Positions 24,079 to 31,536 of a stretch of 64,000 nt of DNA are shown one piece after another. The notes under the pieces are model-generated. The model worked only from the letters and a program-made list of their open reading frames with translations. It had not been told where the DNA came from and ran no database searches. Within the stretch, counting starts at the first letter, position 1, and each line of letters starts with the position of its first letter. The DNA is from Acidobacteriaceae bacterium (GTDB lineage: Bacteria; Acidobacteriota; Terriglobia; Terriglobales; Acidobacteriaceae): positions 741 to 64,740 of the forward strand of contig PLGG01000047.1 in NCBI GenBank assembly GCA_003138515.1. The letters run 5' to 3'. The position numbers were made by a program, and so were the translations under genes.

Positions 24079-24116
24079 GCGACTCCTTTTACTGCGAGTC
24101 GCCTTTACTGCGAATC
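24079..24116. repeat. Small tandem/inverted repeat at a gene end
   Basis: CCTTTTACTGCGAGTCG is followed by CCTTTACTGCGAATC, two imperfect 15-17 bp units. In addition GCGACT (24079-24084) pairs with AGTCGC (24097-24102). The second unit contains the last codons and stop of the minus-strand gene ending at 24105, a local duplication of a gene end as also seen at 1065-1156. Confidence 0.6.
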
Positions 24117-24473
24117 CTTGTCCCGCTCCTGCAACTGCCGGTTCATCACCTGGAACGCGTGATTGGTAATGCGCAGCGCGGTAAACACCTGCTGCTTTGC
24201 TTCTTCTCCCTTGCGGCGCTCGATGGCGTAATGCCCGGCCACTGCGCTGCCTGCCACACTTGCAACCACCAGCGAAGCCGCGATGCGCTCGAACCAGATC
24301 ATGCGGGTGCGCTGCCGCGCGGATGCGCCAGTGAGGTGGAGCTGCGCGCGATTCTGCCGGCGCTGCTCCATCACCTTGCGCTTGAGGCTTGCCGGCGCTG
24401 GTTGGCGCTCGAGGCTCCTGCGCAGCTCGCGTTCGAATTCGTCGATTTGCGCAAACGGATGCTCAAACGGCAC
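24105..24473 (-). CDS. Single-pass membrane protein, candidate anti-sigma partner
   Basis: This 122-residue protein has a charged N-terminal half (FERELRRSLERQPAPASLKRKV), one membrane segment (about 62-82, IAASLVVASVAGSAVAGHYA) and a C-terminal helix. The layout, overlap by 11 nt with the preceding ECF sigma gene and small size suggest an anti-sigma factor or a linked membrane regulator, but I see no zinc-binding ZAS motif (HxxxCxxC). The name is therefore by context only. The next genes encode exported DUF4252-like proteins. Confidence 0.7.
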   Translation of the reverse strand: MPFEHPFAQIDEFERELRRSLERQPAPASLKRKVMEQRRQNRAQLHLTGASARQRTRMIWFERIAASLVVASVAGSAVAGHYAIERRKGEEAKQQVFTALRITNHAFQVMNRQLQERDKDSQ

Positions 24474-24999
24474 GGATGTACTCCTTTAACTGACTCTCGG
24501 CTTTGGCCCGCAGCAGCTTCAAGCCGCGCTGCAGTTGGCTCTTCACCGTGGCCACGGGCGCGCCGAGCGTGGCCGCAATCTCTTCCGGCGTCAGGTCCTC
24601 CTGATAGCGGAGGATGAGCGCCGCGCGTTGCGCTTCCGGCAGGGTGGCCAGTAAAGCTTCAATGCGGACGGCGAGGGGCGAGCCGCTTTCCGGTTCCAGC
24701 GTGCCATGCGATTCGTCGATCTCAACCCACTGATCGATGCCTCGCACGCGTCGCCGGCGCAACGCATCGGTCGAACGGCTCATGGTCACGCGCCGCAGCC
24801 AGAAGCACGCGTGCTGTGCAGATTCGATCTTCGTAATGTGCCGGTCGAGTTCCATAAAAACGTCCTGCGCGATCTCCTCGGCCAGGCCGCGGTCGCCAGT
24901 CATGCGCAGTGCGAGCGAAAAGACCATGGACTGGTGCTCGTCAAAAAGCCGTTCGAAATCCGGGAGTTTCTCGAAGTCGGGCTGCCAGCTTGCCGTCAT
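24463..24999 (-). CDS. ECF-family RNA polymerase sigma factor
   Basis: This 178-residue sigma-70 factor of the extracytoplasmic-function type directs RNA polymerase to a stress or envelope regulon. Region 2 is visible as LFDEHQSMVFSLALRMTGD and AEEIAQDVFMELDRHI. Region 4 is LPEAQRAALILRYQEDLTPE followed by the helix-turn-helix EEIAATLGAPVATVKSQLQR. It heads a four-gene minus-strand operon with 11-nt, 45-bp and 4-nt junctions: sigma, membrane protein, DUF4252 protein, exported protein. ECF genes usually autoregulate, but I see no certain promoter motif upstream. Confidence 0.92.
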   Translation of the reverse strand: MTASWQPDFEKLPDFERLFDEHQSMVFSLALRMTGDRGLAEEIAQDVFMELDRHITKIESAQHACFWLRRVTMSRSTDALRRRRVRGIDQWVEIDESHGTLEPESGSPLAVRIEALLATLPEAQRAALILRYQEDLTPEEIAATLGAPVATVKSQLQRGLKLLRAKAESQLKEYIRAV

Positions 25000-25127
25000 A
25001 AAACTCGCTGCTACCTTCTAATCCGCAGGAAAGCGCGGGATGGGATGCAGAGAGTTACGCGCTGGGGCAGAAAAAGTTCTGGGCGGACGGAGCCGGGGTG
25101 AGCCGGGCGGCGGAGGCGGCTGTTCTG

Positions 25128-25141
25128 ACCCCTGGCCCCTG
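25128..25141. repeat. Two CCCCTG heptamers at a gene end
   Basis: ACCCCTG-GCCCCTG lies 4-17 bp downstream of the Y-family polymerase stop. Only two units are present, so chance is possible. It is listed because the position (just after a stop) and the 7-bp period match the larger arrays. The rest of the 145-bp gap is featureless. Confidence 0.35.
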
Positions 25142-25144
25142 TCT

Positions 25145-26548
25145 TTAGAACAAATCCGGAATGGCGTTGAACGCGATCCGCGTCGGCGCGGCCTTGTACG
25201 CGGTTAGCATCGCCGCGGGAGCCAGCGTGCTCATGCCGTACTTGTCGTTGAGCTGATCCATTGTGGCGTTGAGGCGCGTGCGGCTCTGTTCCTCTTCGAG
25301 TCCATCAAAGAGCGCCAGCGTGTGGAGGCGATCGGGAACAAGGTTGTTCAGCTGTACTCCGATGAAATACGGGTGATCGAATTGCTCGCCGGACGGCCGC
25401 GACTCCCACAGGCGGCGCAGAGCGGCGATGAGCGTCTGGTTGTCCTGGCACTCGCTCAGCTTGATTTCGCTGCGCCAGCCGCGCGCAGGCACGCCGAAGC
25501 GGGAGACGGGCACGTTTTCGCCGCGCGGCACGGCAAAACCAATCGCCAGGCCGATGTGGCTGGCCCACAGGTCCGCCGCGCGCAGGCGCATGGCCGCTTT
25601 GTGCAGCAGCTTATGGGCCACCGCCCAGGCCTTTTCTGCGGTGCGCATCTCGGGCGCCAGCACGTGCGAGTGGCTGATCGATTTCTGGTGCTCGAGCTCG
25701 GAGCGATCGAAGTCTTCGCCTTGCAGCCAGTGAAAAAGCCGCTCGCCCCACACCGATCCCCAGATTTCACCGGTCTTTTCGCGGCCGAGCGCCAGCAGAT
25801 CGTCCATGGTGCGAATGCCCTTTTCGTTCAGCCGCTTCTCGGTGCGCGCGCCGATGCCGGGCAGATCGCGCAGCGTGAGTTGATGGAGCGCTTCAGGCAG
25901 AATGTCGAGCGGCAGCGCCACCAGGCCGTCGGGCTTCTCCATGTCGCTGGCCACTTTTGCGAGATAGCGGTTGGTGGCGAGGCCGACGGAGCTGCGGAGA
26001 CATTCGCCCACGCGCTCGCGGATTGTCCGTTTCACCCGCATTCCGAGATCGATGGCATTCAGCAGCGGCCGCTCGCGGCCGATGAGACGGCAGGCCATCT
26101 CGTCGATGGAGCAAACGGCGGTCACCGGCACGCAACTCTCCACGGCTTCAACGACTCGATGGTGGTATTCGGTGTAGATTTCGTGGCGGCCCTCCACGAG
26201 AACAATCTCCGGACACATGCGCTTGGCGTCGGCGACGATAGTGCCAGTGCGCACGCCGAAAGCCTTGGCTTCGTAGCTGGCCGCGATGCAGCAGGTAGTG
26301 TCGGCCATCATGGGCACCACGCCAACGGGCCGTCCGCGCAGCTCGGGCCGCACCTGCTGCTCGACCGAGGCAAAGTAGGAATTCAGATCGACAAAGAGCC
26401 AATTGAGCAAGGGCCCGGCATCGAAATCGCCGGCTGGAGGGGAATCGGCCAAATCGGGAGCATCTTTGGCTGCAAAGCGAAGGTTCGCAAGCTCCTCCGG
26501 CCATTCTTCAGGAGAATGCGAAAGCGCCGGATTGGGGTGAGCGGCCAT
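25145..26548 (-). CDS. Y-family (translesion) DNA polymerase
   Basis: This 467-residue polymerase of the DinB/UmuC family copies past damaged template bases with low fidelity. The palm carries FVDLNSYFASVEQ (the first catalytic Asp) and VCSIDEMACRL (the Asp-Glu pair); TNRYLAKVASDMEKP and LPGIGARTEKRLNEKGI (helix-hairpin-helix) follow. The C-terminus FNAIPDLF resembles a beta-clamp-binding peptide. A 50-residue N-terminal lead before the catalytic strand is longer than in DinB. Two tandem GAAAAGGCGAAAAT units precede the start and supply the ribosome site. No LexA-like box was recognised. It is not accompanied by imuA or dnaE2. Confidence 0.9.
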   Translation of the reverse strand: MAAHPNPALSHSPEEWPEELANLRFAAKDAPDLADSPPAGDFDAGPLLNWLFVDLNSYFASVEQQVRPELRGRPVGVVPMMADTTCCIAASYEAKAFGVRTGTIVADAKRMCPEIVLVEGRHEIYTEYHHRVVEAVESCVPVTAVCSIDEMACRLIGRERPLLNAIDLGMRVKRTIRERVGECLRSSVGLATNRYLAKVASDMEKPDGLVALPLDILPEALHQLTLRDLPGIGARTEKRLNEKGIRTMDDLLALGREKTGEIWGSVWGERLFHWLQGEDFDRSELEHQKSISHSHVLAPEMRTAEKAWAVAHKLLHKAAMRLRAADLWASHIGLAIGFAVPRGENVPVSRFGVPARGWRSEIKLSECQDNQTLIAALRRLWESRPSGEQFDHPYFIGVQLNNLVPDRLHTLALFDGLEEEQSRTRLNATMDQLNDKYGMSTLAPAAMLTAYKAAPTRIAFNAIPDLF

Positions 26549-26576
26549 TTTCGCCTTTTCCTATTTTCGCCTTTTC
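26546..26576. repeat. Duplicated ribosome-binding region of the polymerase gene
   Basis: ATTTTCGCCTTTTC occurs twice (26547-26560 and 26563-26576), with a third partial TTTTC...ATTTT further upstream. On the minus strand this is two AAAAGGCGAAAAT units, the nearer placing AAGG six bases before the ATG. The duplication could change translation efficiency. Confidence 0.7.
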
Positions 26577-26748
26577 TTTGCTATTTTGCAATCTGATCAT
26601 TTTCTCAGATAGGCCGATACATAACCCGAAAGCGTTAGTTACTGACGCAAAAGGGTGGGATAGCGTCTAATCTAAGAAGTGGGTAGCATTTTTCTAGATC
26701 CGAAGTCGTCTCAGATGACCGGATCGTAACCCGGAACGGTGACCGAAG

Positions 26749-26898
26749 ATGCAGACCCTTGCACATTGGATCGCGGTGAATGGAAGCGCACTTGCCGTGT
26801 TGGTCACGGTCGGGATAGCCGTGCTCCTCGTCGCGTGCCTCGAGTGCACGCACTGCCCGAAGCACAAAAAAGACGAGATCTTCCGCCACGAAGGCTAA
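26749..26898 (+). CDS. Single-pass membrane microprotein, 49 residues
   Basis: This short open frame lies in an otherwise gene-free stretch (26577-26904). It encodes a polar start (MQTLAHWIAVNG), one clear membrane segment of about 20 residues rich in Val, Ala and Leu, and a tail ACLECTHCPKHKK with three cysteines in a CxxCxxC pattern followed by lysines. Codon third positions are mostly G or C, as in real genes here. There is no strong Shine-Dalgarno. The convergent S9 peptidase gene ends 7 bp beyond. It resembles no family I can name; a redox- or metal-linked membrane peptide is possible. Confidence 0.55.
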   Translation: MQTLAHWIAVNGSALAVLVTVGIAVLLVACLECTHCPKHKKDEIFRHEG

Positions 26899-26904
26899 GA
26901 CGTC

Positions 26905-29166
26905 CTAATTCCCGCTCGCTGCCGGCGCGCCCGGCTTCAGATACGTATCAAACTGCGCCAGGATCCGGCTGAAAAGATGCGTCTGCGCCTCCGGTCCTGC
27001 GAGCGAGTGCGTCTTGCGCGGGAAAATCTCGAGGTCGTAAGGAATTCCGGCATCAATGAGTTTCTGCACAAACTGCACCGTGTTTTCGATGTGCACGTTG
27101 TCATCGCCGGTTCCGTGCACCAGCAGCAAGCGTCCCTTCAAATCCGCAGCCGAATTGGCGACCGAGAAGTCGCGGTAGCCATCCGGGTGTTCCGTGGGCA
27201 GCCCCAGATAGCGCTCGGTGTAGATGGAGTCGTAGTCGCGCCAGTCGGTGACCGGGGCAACCGCCACGCCGGCGCGGAAGCGGGCCGAGTGCGTCATGGC
27301 ATAGAGCGTGAACGTGCCGCCCCAGCTCCAGCCCCACCAGCCCAGACGTTTGGGATCGAGCTGGGGAAACTTTTGGAGCGCAGCGTCCACGACCGTCAAC
27401 TGATCCTCGAGCTGGACCGGTCCAAAGTTGCGATAGGCGGCCTGCGCGAAGGCGCGCCCGCGGCTGCCCATGCCGCGATTGTCGGCGTGGAGCACGGCAA
27501 AACCGTGTTGCGCGAGCAGCTCATCGAAAAGGAGCGCGCCGGTCCATTGGTTCATGACGATTTGGTCGTGAGGCCCTCCGTAGGGATTCACGATCAATGG
27601 CGCGCTTGCCGAATCCGTCGAGCCTTCAGGAAGCAGCAGCGTGGCGTAAAGCGTGGTTCCATCGTGCGCCTTCACTTCGAGCTGCTCGGGCAAATGCAGA
27701 TGGTAAGAATCGAGCGCGTGTGTCTCCCAGAAGACGCGGCACGAGCCTGGGGCGGTGGATTTTTCGGGCACCTGGCAGACACGCATCACCGGCGGCGTCA
27801 TGCGAGTGGAGAACTTGTCGGTAAACGCGCCGCCGTTTGGAGAAAACGTGGCGAGATGAAAGCCTGCCTCTGCGCTCAATTGCCGGCGATCGCCGGAAAA
27901 GTTCACCTGCCAAAGCTGCTGCTCCAGCGGATTCCCTTCGTTGGACGCGTAGTCCACGATTTTGCGCGTAGTGTCCGCGCTGTACACTTCGCCGACTTCG
28001 AAATCGCCGCTGGTGAGCTGGCGATCGAGCTTCGCGCCCGACGCCAGCGGCTTCTGCTTGTCGTAGCTGTAGAGATAAAGGTGATTGTGCCCGTCGCTCC
28101 AACTGGTGAGTACAATGGCCCCGTCGCCGACCGTGACGTCGTAGTCTTCGTCGAGGAACTTATCGTCGCTGATCTCGAGCATCGGCTGCGCTTCGCCGTA
28201 ATCGGTGTCGGCGAAGAAAAGCGCGCGGTGTTTGTGATCGCGAGTCAGAGTTTCAATCCAAACAGTTTTACTGTCGACCCAACCGAAGCGGGGCACGTAA
28301 TCGTCGCCATCGTGAAATGGAAATTTCATCCAGACGGTTTTGCCGCCACGCGCAGGCACTACCCCGAGGTGGACCTCGGGATTCGGGTCGCCCGGCTGCG
28401 GAAAGCGCTGCCAATCCACCGTGGCGTGACTGGGAATCCAGTCGGTAAGCGGATAGCGCGGCACCTGGGTCTCGTTCATCTGCAGGTAGGCGATTTTCTT
28501 TGAGTCCGGCGACCAGAAGTAGTTGCTGCGCACGTCAAGCTCTTCCTCGTATACCCAGTCCACCTCGCCGTTGAGAGACACCGGACCATCGGCGGGGGAA
28601 GGGTTGGGCGCGGGAGCGAGAAAAATGGTTGGCGTTCCGGGTTCACGGAGCGGGATAACGGCGAGGCCGTGATCCTTGATCAGCGAGATGAATGAACCGT
28701 CGGGAGAGAACTTGGGATCGTCGCCGGATAGGAGGCCGGAAAATCCCAATTCGACTCCTGTAGCGTTGCGCAGATCGTAAAGCCACAGCCGGCCATTGGA
28801 GTCGAAGAGGATGTGGGTGGAGTCCGGAGCCCACACGTAGCTGGCCAGGTTGTGGCGCTGGCGATGATCGCGGTCGCGCTCGGAGTTCGAGCCGCCATTC
28901 AGGTTCTCCATCTTGGCCGCGCTTACGAGTACATGCGTCTTGCCGGTGGCGGGATCCACGTCCATCAGTTCGCCGCCATCCAGATAGGTCAGATGCTTCC
29001 CGTCAGGCGACCAGGTGAGCTGGTCAGGCGGCGAGCCGATAATCGGGCCGTGCGCAAAGATCGCATCGATCGTGAGCGGCTTTTCGGGCGCTTGAGCAGC
29101 CAGTGGAAGGCCTGCCAAGGCGGATACGGCGACGGCCAGAAACAGGATGACGGGTTTTCGCGTCAA
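26905..29166 (-). CDS. Secreted S9-family (DPP-IV-like) serine peptidase
   Basis: This peptidase has a signal peptide, an N-terminal beta-propeller with WSPDGKHLTYLD and YFWSPDSKKIAYLQM repeats, and a C-terminal alpha/beta-hydrolase domain. The triad is visible: Ser in WGWSWGGTF, Asp in HGTGDDNVH, His in RKTHSLAG. DPP-IV-type enzymes remove N-terminal dipeptides, often after proline, in the periplasm. The frame is open to an ATG at 29250, but that adds 28 atypical residues. A TTG at 29166 has GGGAGAAA at good spacing and leads straight into the signal peptide, so I chose it. The gene is divergent from the DUF2252 gene. Confidence 0.9.
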   Translation of the reverse strand: MTRKPVILFLAVAVSALAGLPLAAQAPEKPLTIDAIFAHGPIIGSPPDQLTWSPDGKHLTYLDGGELMDVDPATGKTHVLVSAAKMENLNGGSNSERDRDHRQRHNLASYVWAPDSTHILFDSNGRLWLYDLRNATGVELGFSGLLSGDDPKFSPDGSFISLIKDHGLAVIPLREPGTPTIFLAPAPNPSPADGPVSLNGEVDWVYEEELDVRSNYFWSPDSKKIAYLQMNETQVPRYPLTDWIPSHATVDWQRFPQPGDPNPEVHLGVVPARGGKTVWMKFPFHDGDDYVPRFGWVDSKTVWIETLTRDHKHRALFFADTDYGEAQPMLEISDDKFLDEDYDVTVGDGAIVLTSWSDGHNHLYLYSYDKQKPLASGAKLDRQLTSGDFEVGEVYSADTTRKIVDYASNEGNPLEQQLWQVNFSGDRRQLSAEAGFHLATFSPNGGAFTDKFSTRMTPPVMRVCQVPEKSTAPGSCRVFWETHALDSYHLHLPEQLEVKAHDGTTLYATLLLPEGSTDSASAPLIVNPYGGPHDQIVMNQWTGALLFDELLAQHGFAVLHADNRGMGSRGRAFAQAAYRNFGPVQLEDQLTVVDAALQKFPQLDPKRLGWWGWSWGGTFTLYAMTHSARFRAGVAVAPVTDWRDYDSIYTERYLGLPTEHPDGYRDFSVANSAADLKGRLLLVHGTGDDNVHIENTVQFVQKLIDAGIPYDLEIFPRKTHSLAGPEAQTHLFSRILAQFDTYLKPGAPAASGN

Positions 29167-29303
29167 AAAGGTTTCTCCCAATCGTGATTTTCGGATCGGA
29201 GCCCAAATTGACCATATGCTGGAGCGGTGGAGAGAGGAGCGGGCTTCCAAGGAAAGTCTAAATCACGACGTGAGCCGTATTGCGCGGCAAGGGTCGACGG
29301 TGT

Positions 29304-30662
29304 ATGTTCCGCTGTATGCACTGGGCAACTCCTGAAGAACGGCGTGCGCTTGGCCAGGCGCGGCGCAAACAGATGGGCCGCCACCAGCATGAAGCGCTGC
29401 ATCCCAAGGCGCGGCCGGCCACCGCTCTGGAACTGGTGGCACGCTCGATGCGCGGCCGCGTGCCGGCGCTGATTCAACTCAAGGACGAATTGATGGCAGT
29501 GTCGCCGTTCGGCTACTTTCGCGGCGCGGCGCCGGTGATGGCCGCGGATCTGGCGCAGCTTCCTTCGACCGGCATCGTAAGCCAGCTCTGCGGCGACGCG
29601 CATGTGCGCAACCTCGGCGCCTTCGCTTCGCCCGATGGGCGGCTGGTCTTCGACATCAACGACTTTGACGAGACAATTCGCGGCCCCTTCGAGTGGGACT
29701 TGAAACGCATGGCGGCTTCGCTGGTGTTGGCCGGACGCGCCGCGGGACACAAAGACGGCACCGCGCGAAGAGCCGCTGCGGCCTGCGTTGAACGCTATGC
29801 AACACAAATGCGCGCGTTTGCCCGCATGCCGCAGCTTGAAGTGAACCGGTTTCAGGTGCATCGCATCGACCTGGCCAAACCGGTGCACGACGCGCTCAGC
29901 AAGGCGGAACGCGCCACACCGCAGCACACGCTTGCGCAACTCACCACGCCTGTTTCCGCGAGGCCCATTTCCGCGAGGCCCATTTCTTCGAGGCCAGACG
30001 CGCGCCGCCGCTTCAAGGAATTGAAGCCAATGCTCTGGCGCGTTACCGGCGGTCGCGCCGCGGCCGTGGTGGCCTCGCTGGGGCCGTATCGCGAAATGCT
30101 GGAGCCGCAGCGGCAACACCTGCTCGACTTCTACCGGCCCATCGATGTGGCGTTTAAAGTGGTCGGCACCGGCTCGGTGGGCCTGCGCGACTATTGCATC
30201 TATATGGAGGGCAACGGCGCGGGCGATCCGTTGTTTCTGCAAATTAAAGAGGAGGCTGCTTCGGCCTATGCGCCGTATCTGCCCGACGCGCGGCCCGCCG
30301 CCCACAACGGCCGGCGCACGGCCGAGGGTCAGCGCTTTATGCAGATCCAGACCGATCCGTTTCTCGGCTGGACGCACATCGGAAGCCGCCAATATCTTGT
30401 CCGCCAGCTCAACGACCACAAGGGATCGATTGAGATCGCAGATTTGGCCGGAGCCAATCTCAAGGCTTATGCCGAGGTCTGCGGCGAGCTGCTCGCCCGC
30501 GGCCACGCGCGCTCGGGCGACGCGCAAACGATCTCGGGCTACATTGGCAGTGGAGACGCATTCGCTGAAGCGATTGCCGAATTCGGCATCGTGTACGCCG
30601 GCCAGACGGTAAAAGACTGGGAAGAGCTGATGCGGTCGGGAAGGGCGAAGAAGAAAGCGTAA
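29304..30662 (+). CDS. DUF2252 family protein
   Basis: This protein of about 452 residues has the DUF2252 pattern: AVSPFGYFRGAAPVMAADLA, then VSQLCGDAHVRNLGAFASPDG and FDINDFDETIRGPFEWDLKR, which resemble the catalytic loop and DFD-like metal site of aminoglycoside-phosphotransferase/kinase folds, and FLQIKEEAASAY further on. Members are suspected kinases, but no substrate is established. Possible starts are TTG 29280, ATG 29304 and ATG 29316; I chose 29304. Three 15-bp tandem units (29953-29997) encode a linker of repeated SARPI near residue 220. It is divergent from the S9 peptidase gene. Confidence 0.87.
   Translation: MFRCMHWATPEERRALGQARRKQMGRHQHEALHPKARPATALELVARSMRGRVPALIQLKDELMAVSPFGYFRGAAPVMAADLAQLPSTGIVSQLCGDAHVRNLGAFASPDGRLVFDINDFDETIRGPFEWDLKRMAASLVLAGRAAGHKDGTARRAAAACVERYATQMRAFARMPQLEVNRFQVHRIDLAKPVHDALSKAERATPQHTLAQLTTPVSARPISARPISSRPDARRRFKELKPMLWRVTGGRAAAVVASLGPYREMLEPQRQHLLDFYRPIDVAFKVVGTGSVGLRDYCIYMEGNGAGDPLFLQIKEEAASAYAPYLPDARPAAHNGRRTAEGQRFMQIQTDPFLGWTHIGSRQYLVRQLNDHKGSIEIADLAGANLKAYAEVCGELLARGHARSGDAQTISGYIGSGDAFAEAIAEFGIVYAGQTVKDWEELMRSGRAKKKA
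29953..29997. repeat. In-frame 15-bp tandem repeat, three units
   Basis: TTTCCGCGAGGCCCA occurs twice and then in a diverged third copy, TTTCTTCGAGGCCAG. The unit is five codons (VSARP, ISARP, ISSRP), so copy-number change would lengthen or shorten a loop of the DUF2252 protein without breaking the frame. Confidence 0.9.
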
Positions 30663-30738
30663 CGCCGAGCGCTGGCGTACAATCTCTGCAACTTACCAAA
30701 GCTATTCTCATAGCAGGGGTGGGGACTGCCCGTCTGTG

Positions 30739-31485
30739 ATGGACGTGCTGAGAGGACTGCGGACGGCTATGAACGATCGGCTGAATCAGGTTTCACTGAA
30801 AAGAACTGCAAGAATGGCAGGCCTGCTGTACCTGGCATACATTGCGATCTTCGCAGTTTCCACCTTCATCCAGGGCAAACCTATTGCCTGGGGAAATGCT
30901 GCAGCCACAGCGAATGCCGTTTTGGCTGCGCAGGGTTTGTTTCGTCTTGGCGCGACGATGGAGCTGATTGCCGCACTGCTGTTTCTTTTAGCGGCTTGGG
31001 CACTGTATGTGTTGTTCAAGCCGGTCAACAAGGATCTCGCGTTGCTCTTTTTTTTATTGAACCTGGTGGGAGTGGCTATTGAGTGTGTTGCTACGCTGAT
31101 TCATTTTTCAGCGCTCACGATCTACCAGGATTCCGCGACGATGGCTGCGTTCAAGCCAGAGCAGCTTCAAACGTTAGGATGGCTGCTCCTCAAAGTCAGC
31201 GGCGTCGGGGGCATGGTGACCGTGCTTTTCTATGGCGCGTGGCTTTTTCCTCTCGGATATCTGGCAATAAAATCGCGCCTTCTACCGAAAATTTTCGGAG
31301 TTTTGCTCATCCTCGACGGTGCCTGCCTGATGATTTGCTTTGTCCAACTGTGGTTCTTTCCTGCATATCAGAAGTGGACCTATCCGCTGTATCCAGTCAT
31401 GTTCATTGCCGAGTTCGGGCTTGGCCTGTGGCTCGCGATCATGGGCGTGAAGCCATCGGAGTCGACGCCAGTTGTCGCAGATTGA
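30739..31485 (+). CDS. DUF4386 membrane protein
   Basis: This protein of about 248 residues begins with a polar stretch and the DUF4386 start RTARMAGLLYLAYIAIFAVS, followed by five or six membrane segments (about 28-48, 75-95, 102-125, 155-178, 190-212, 220-238). The family is of unknown function. Starts at 30736 (GTG), 30739 (ATG) and 30769 (ATG, MNDRLNQVS) are all possible; none has a strong ribosome site, and 30769 would be the more compact choice. It stands alone between the DUF2252 gene and the convergent glycosyltransferase. Confidence 0.82.
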   Translation: MDVLRGLRTAMNDRLNQVSLKRTARMAGLLYLAYIAIFAVSTFIQGKPIAWGNAAATANAVLAAQGLFRLGATMELIAALLFLLAAWALYVLFKPVNKDLALLFFLLNLVGVAIECVATLIHFSALTIYQDSATMAAFKPEQLQTLGWLLLKVSGVGGMVTVLFYGAWLFPLGYLAIKSRLLPKIFGVLLILDGACLMICFVQLWFFPAYQKWTYPLYPVMFIAEFGLGLWLAIMGVKPSESTPVVAD

Positions 31486-31536
31486 AGAAGTTTCAGGCGC
31501 AGAAATCCGCTGTGAATCAACGGCGCCGTTCTCTAG

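Noticed and set aside
25322-26596. 424-codon plus-strand frame
   Set aside because: Shadow of the Y-family polymerase gene; composition is His/Gly/Arg-rich with no motif.
26977-28503. 508-codon plus-strand frame
   Set aside because: It is antisense to the S9 peptidase, whose triad and propeller motifs are clear; the frame has no recognisable domain.
26905-29250. ATG 29250 as start of the S9 peptidase
   Set aside because: It would add 28 atypical residues before the signal peptide; TTG 29166 has a well-placed GGGAGAAA.
29163-30527. 454-codon minus-strand frame
   Set aside because: Antisense to the DUF2252 gene; no domain and it would overlap the S9 gene start.
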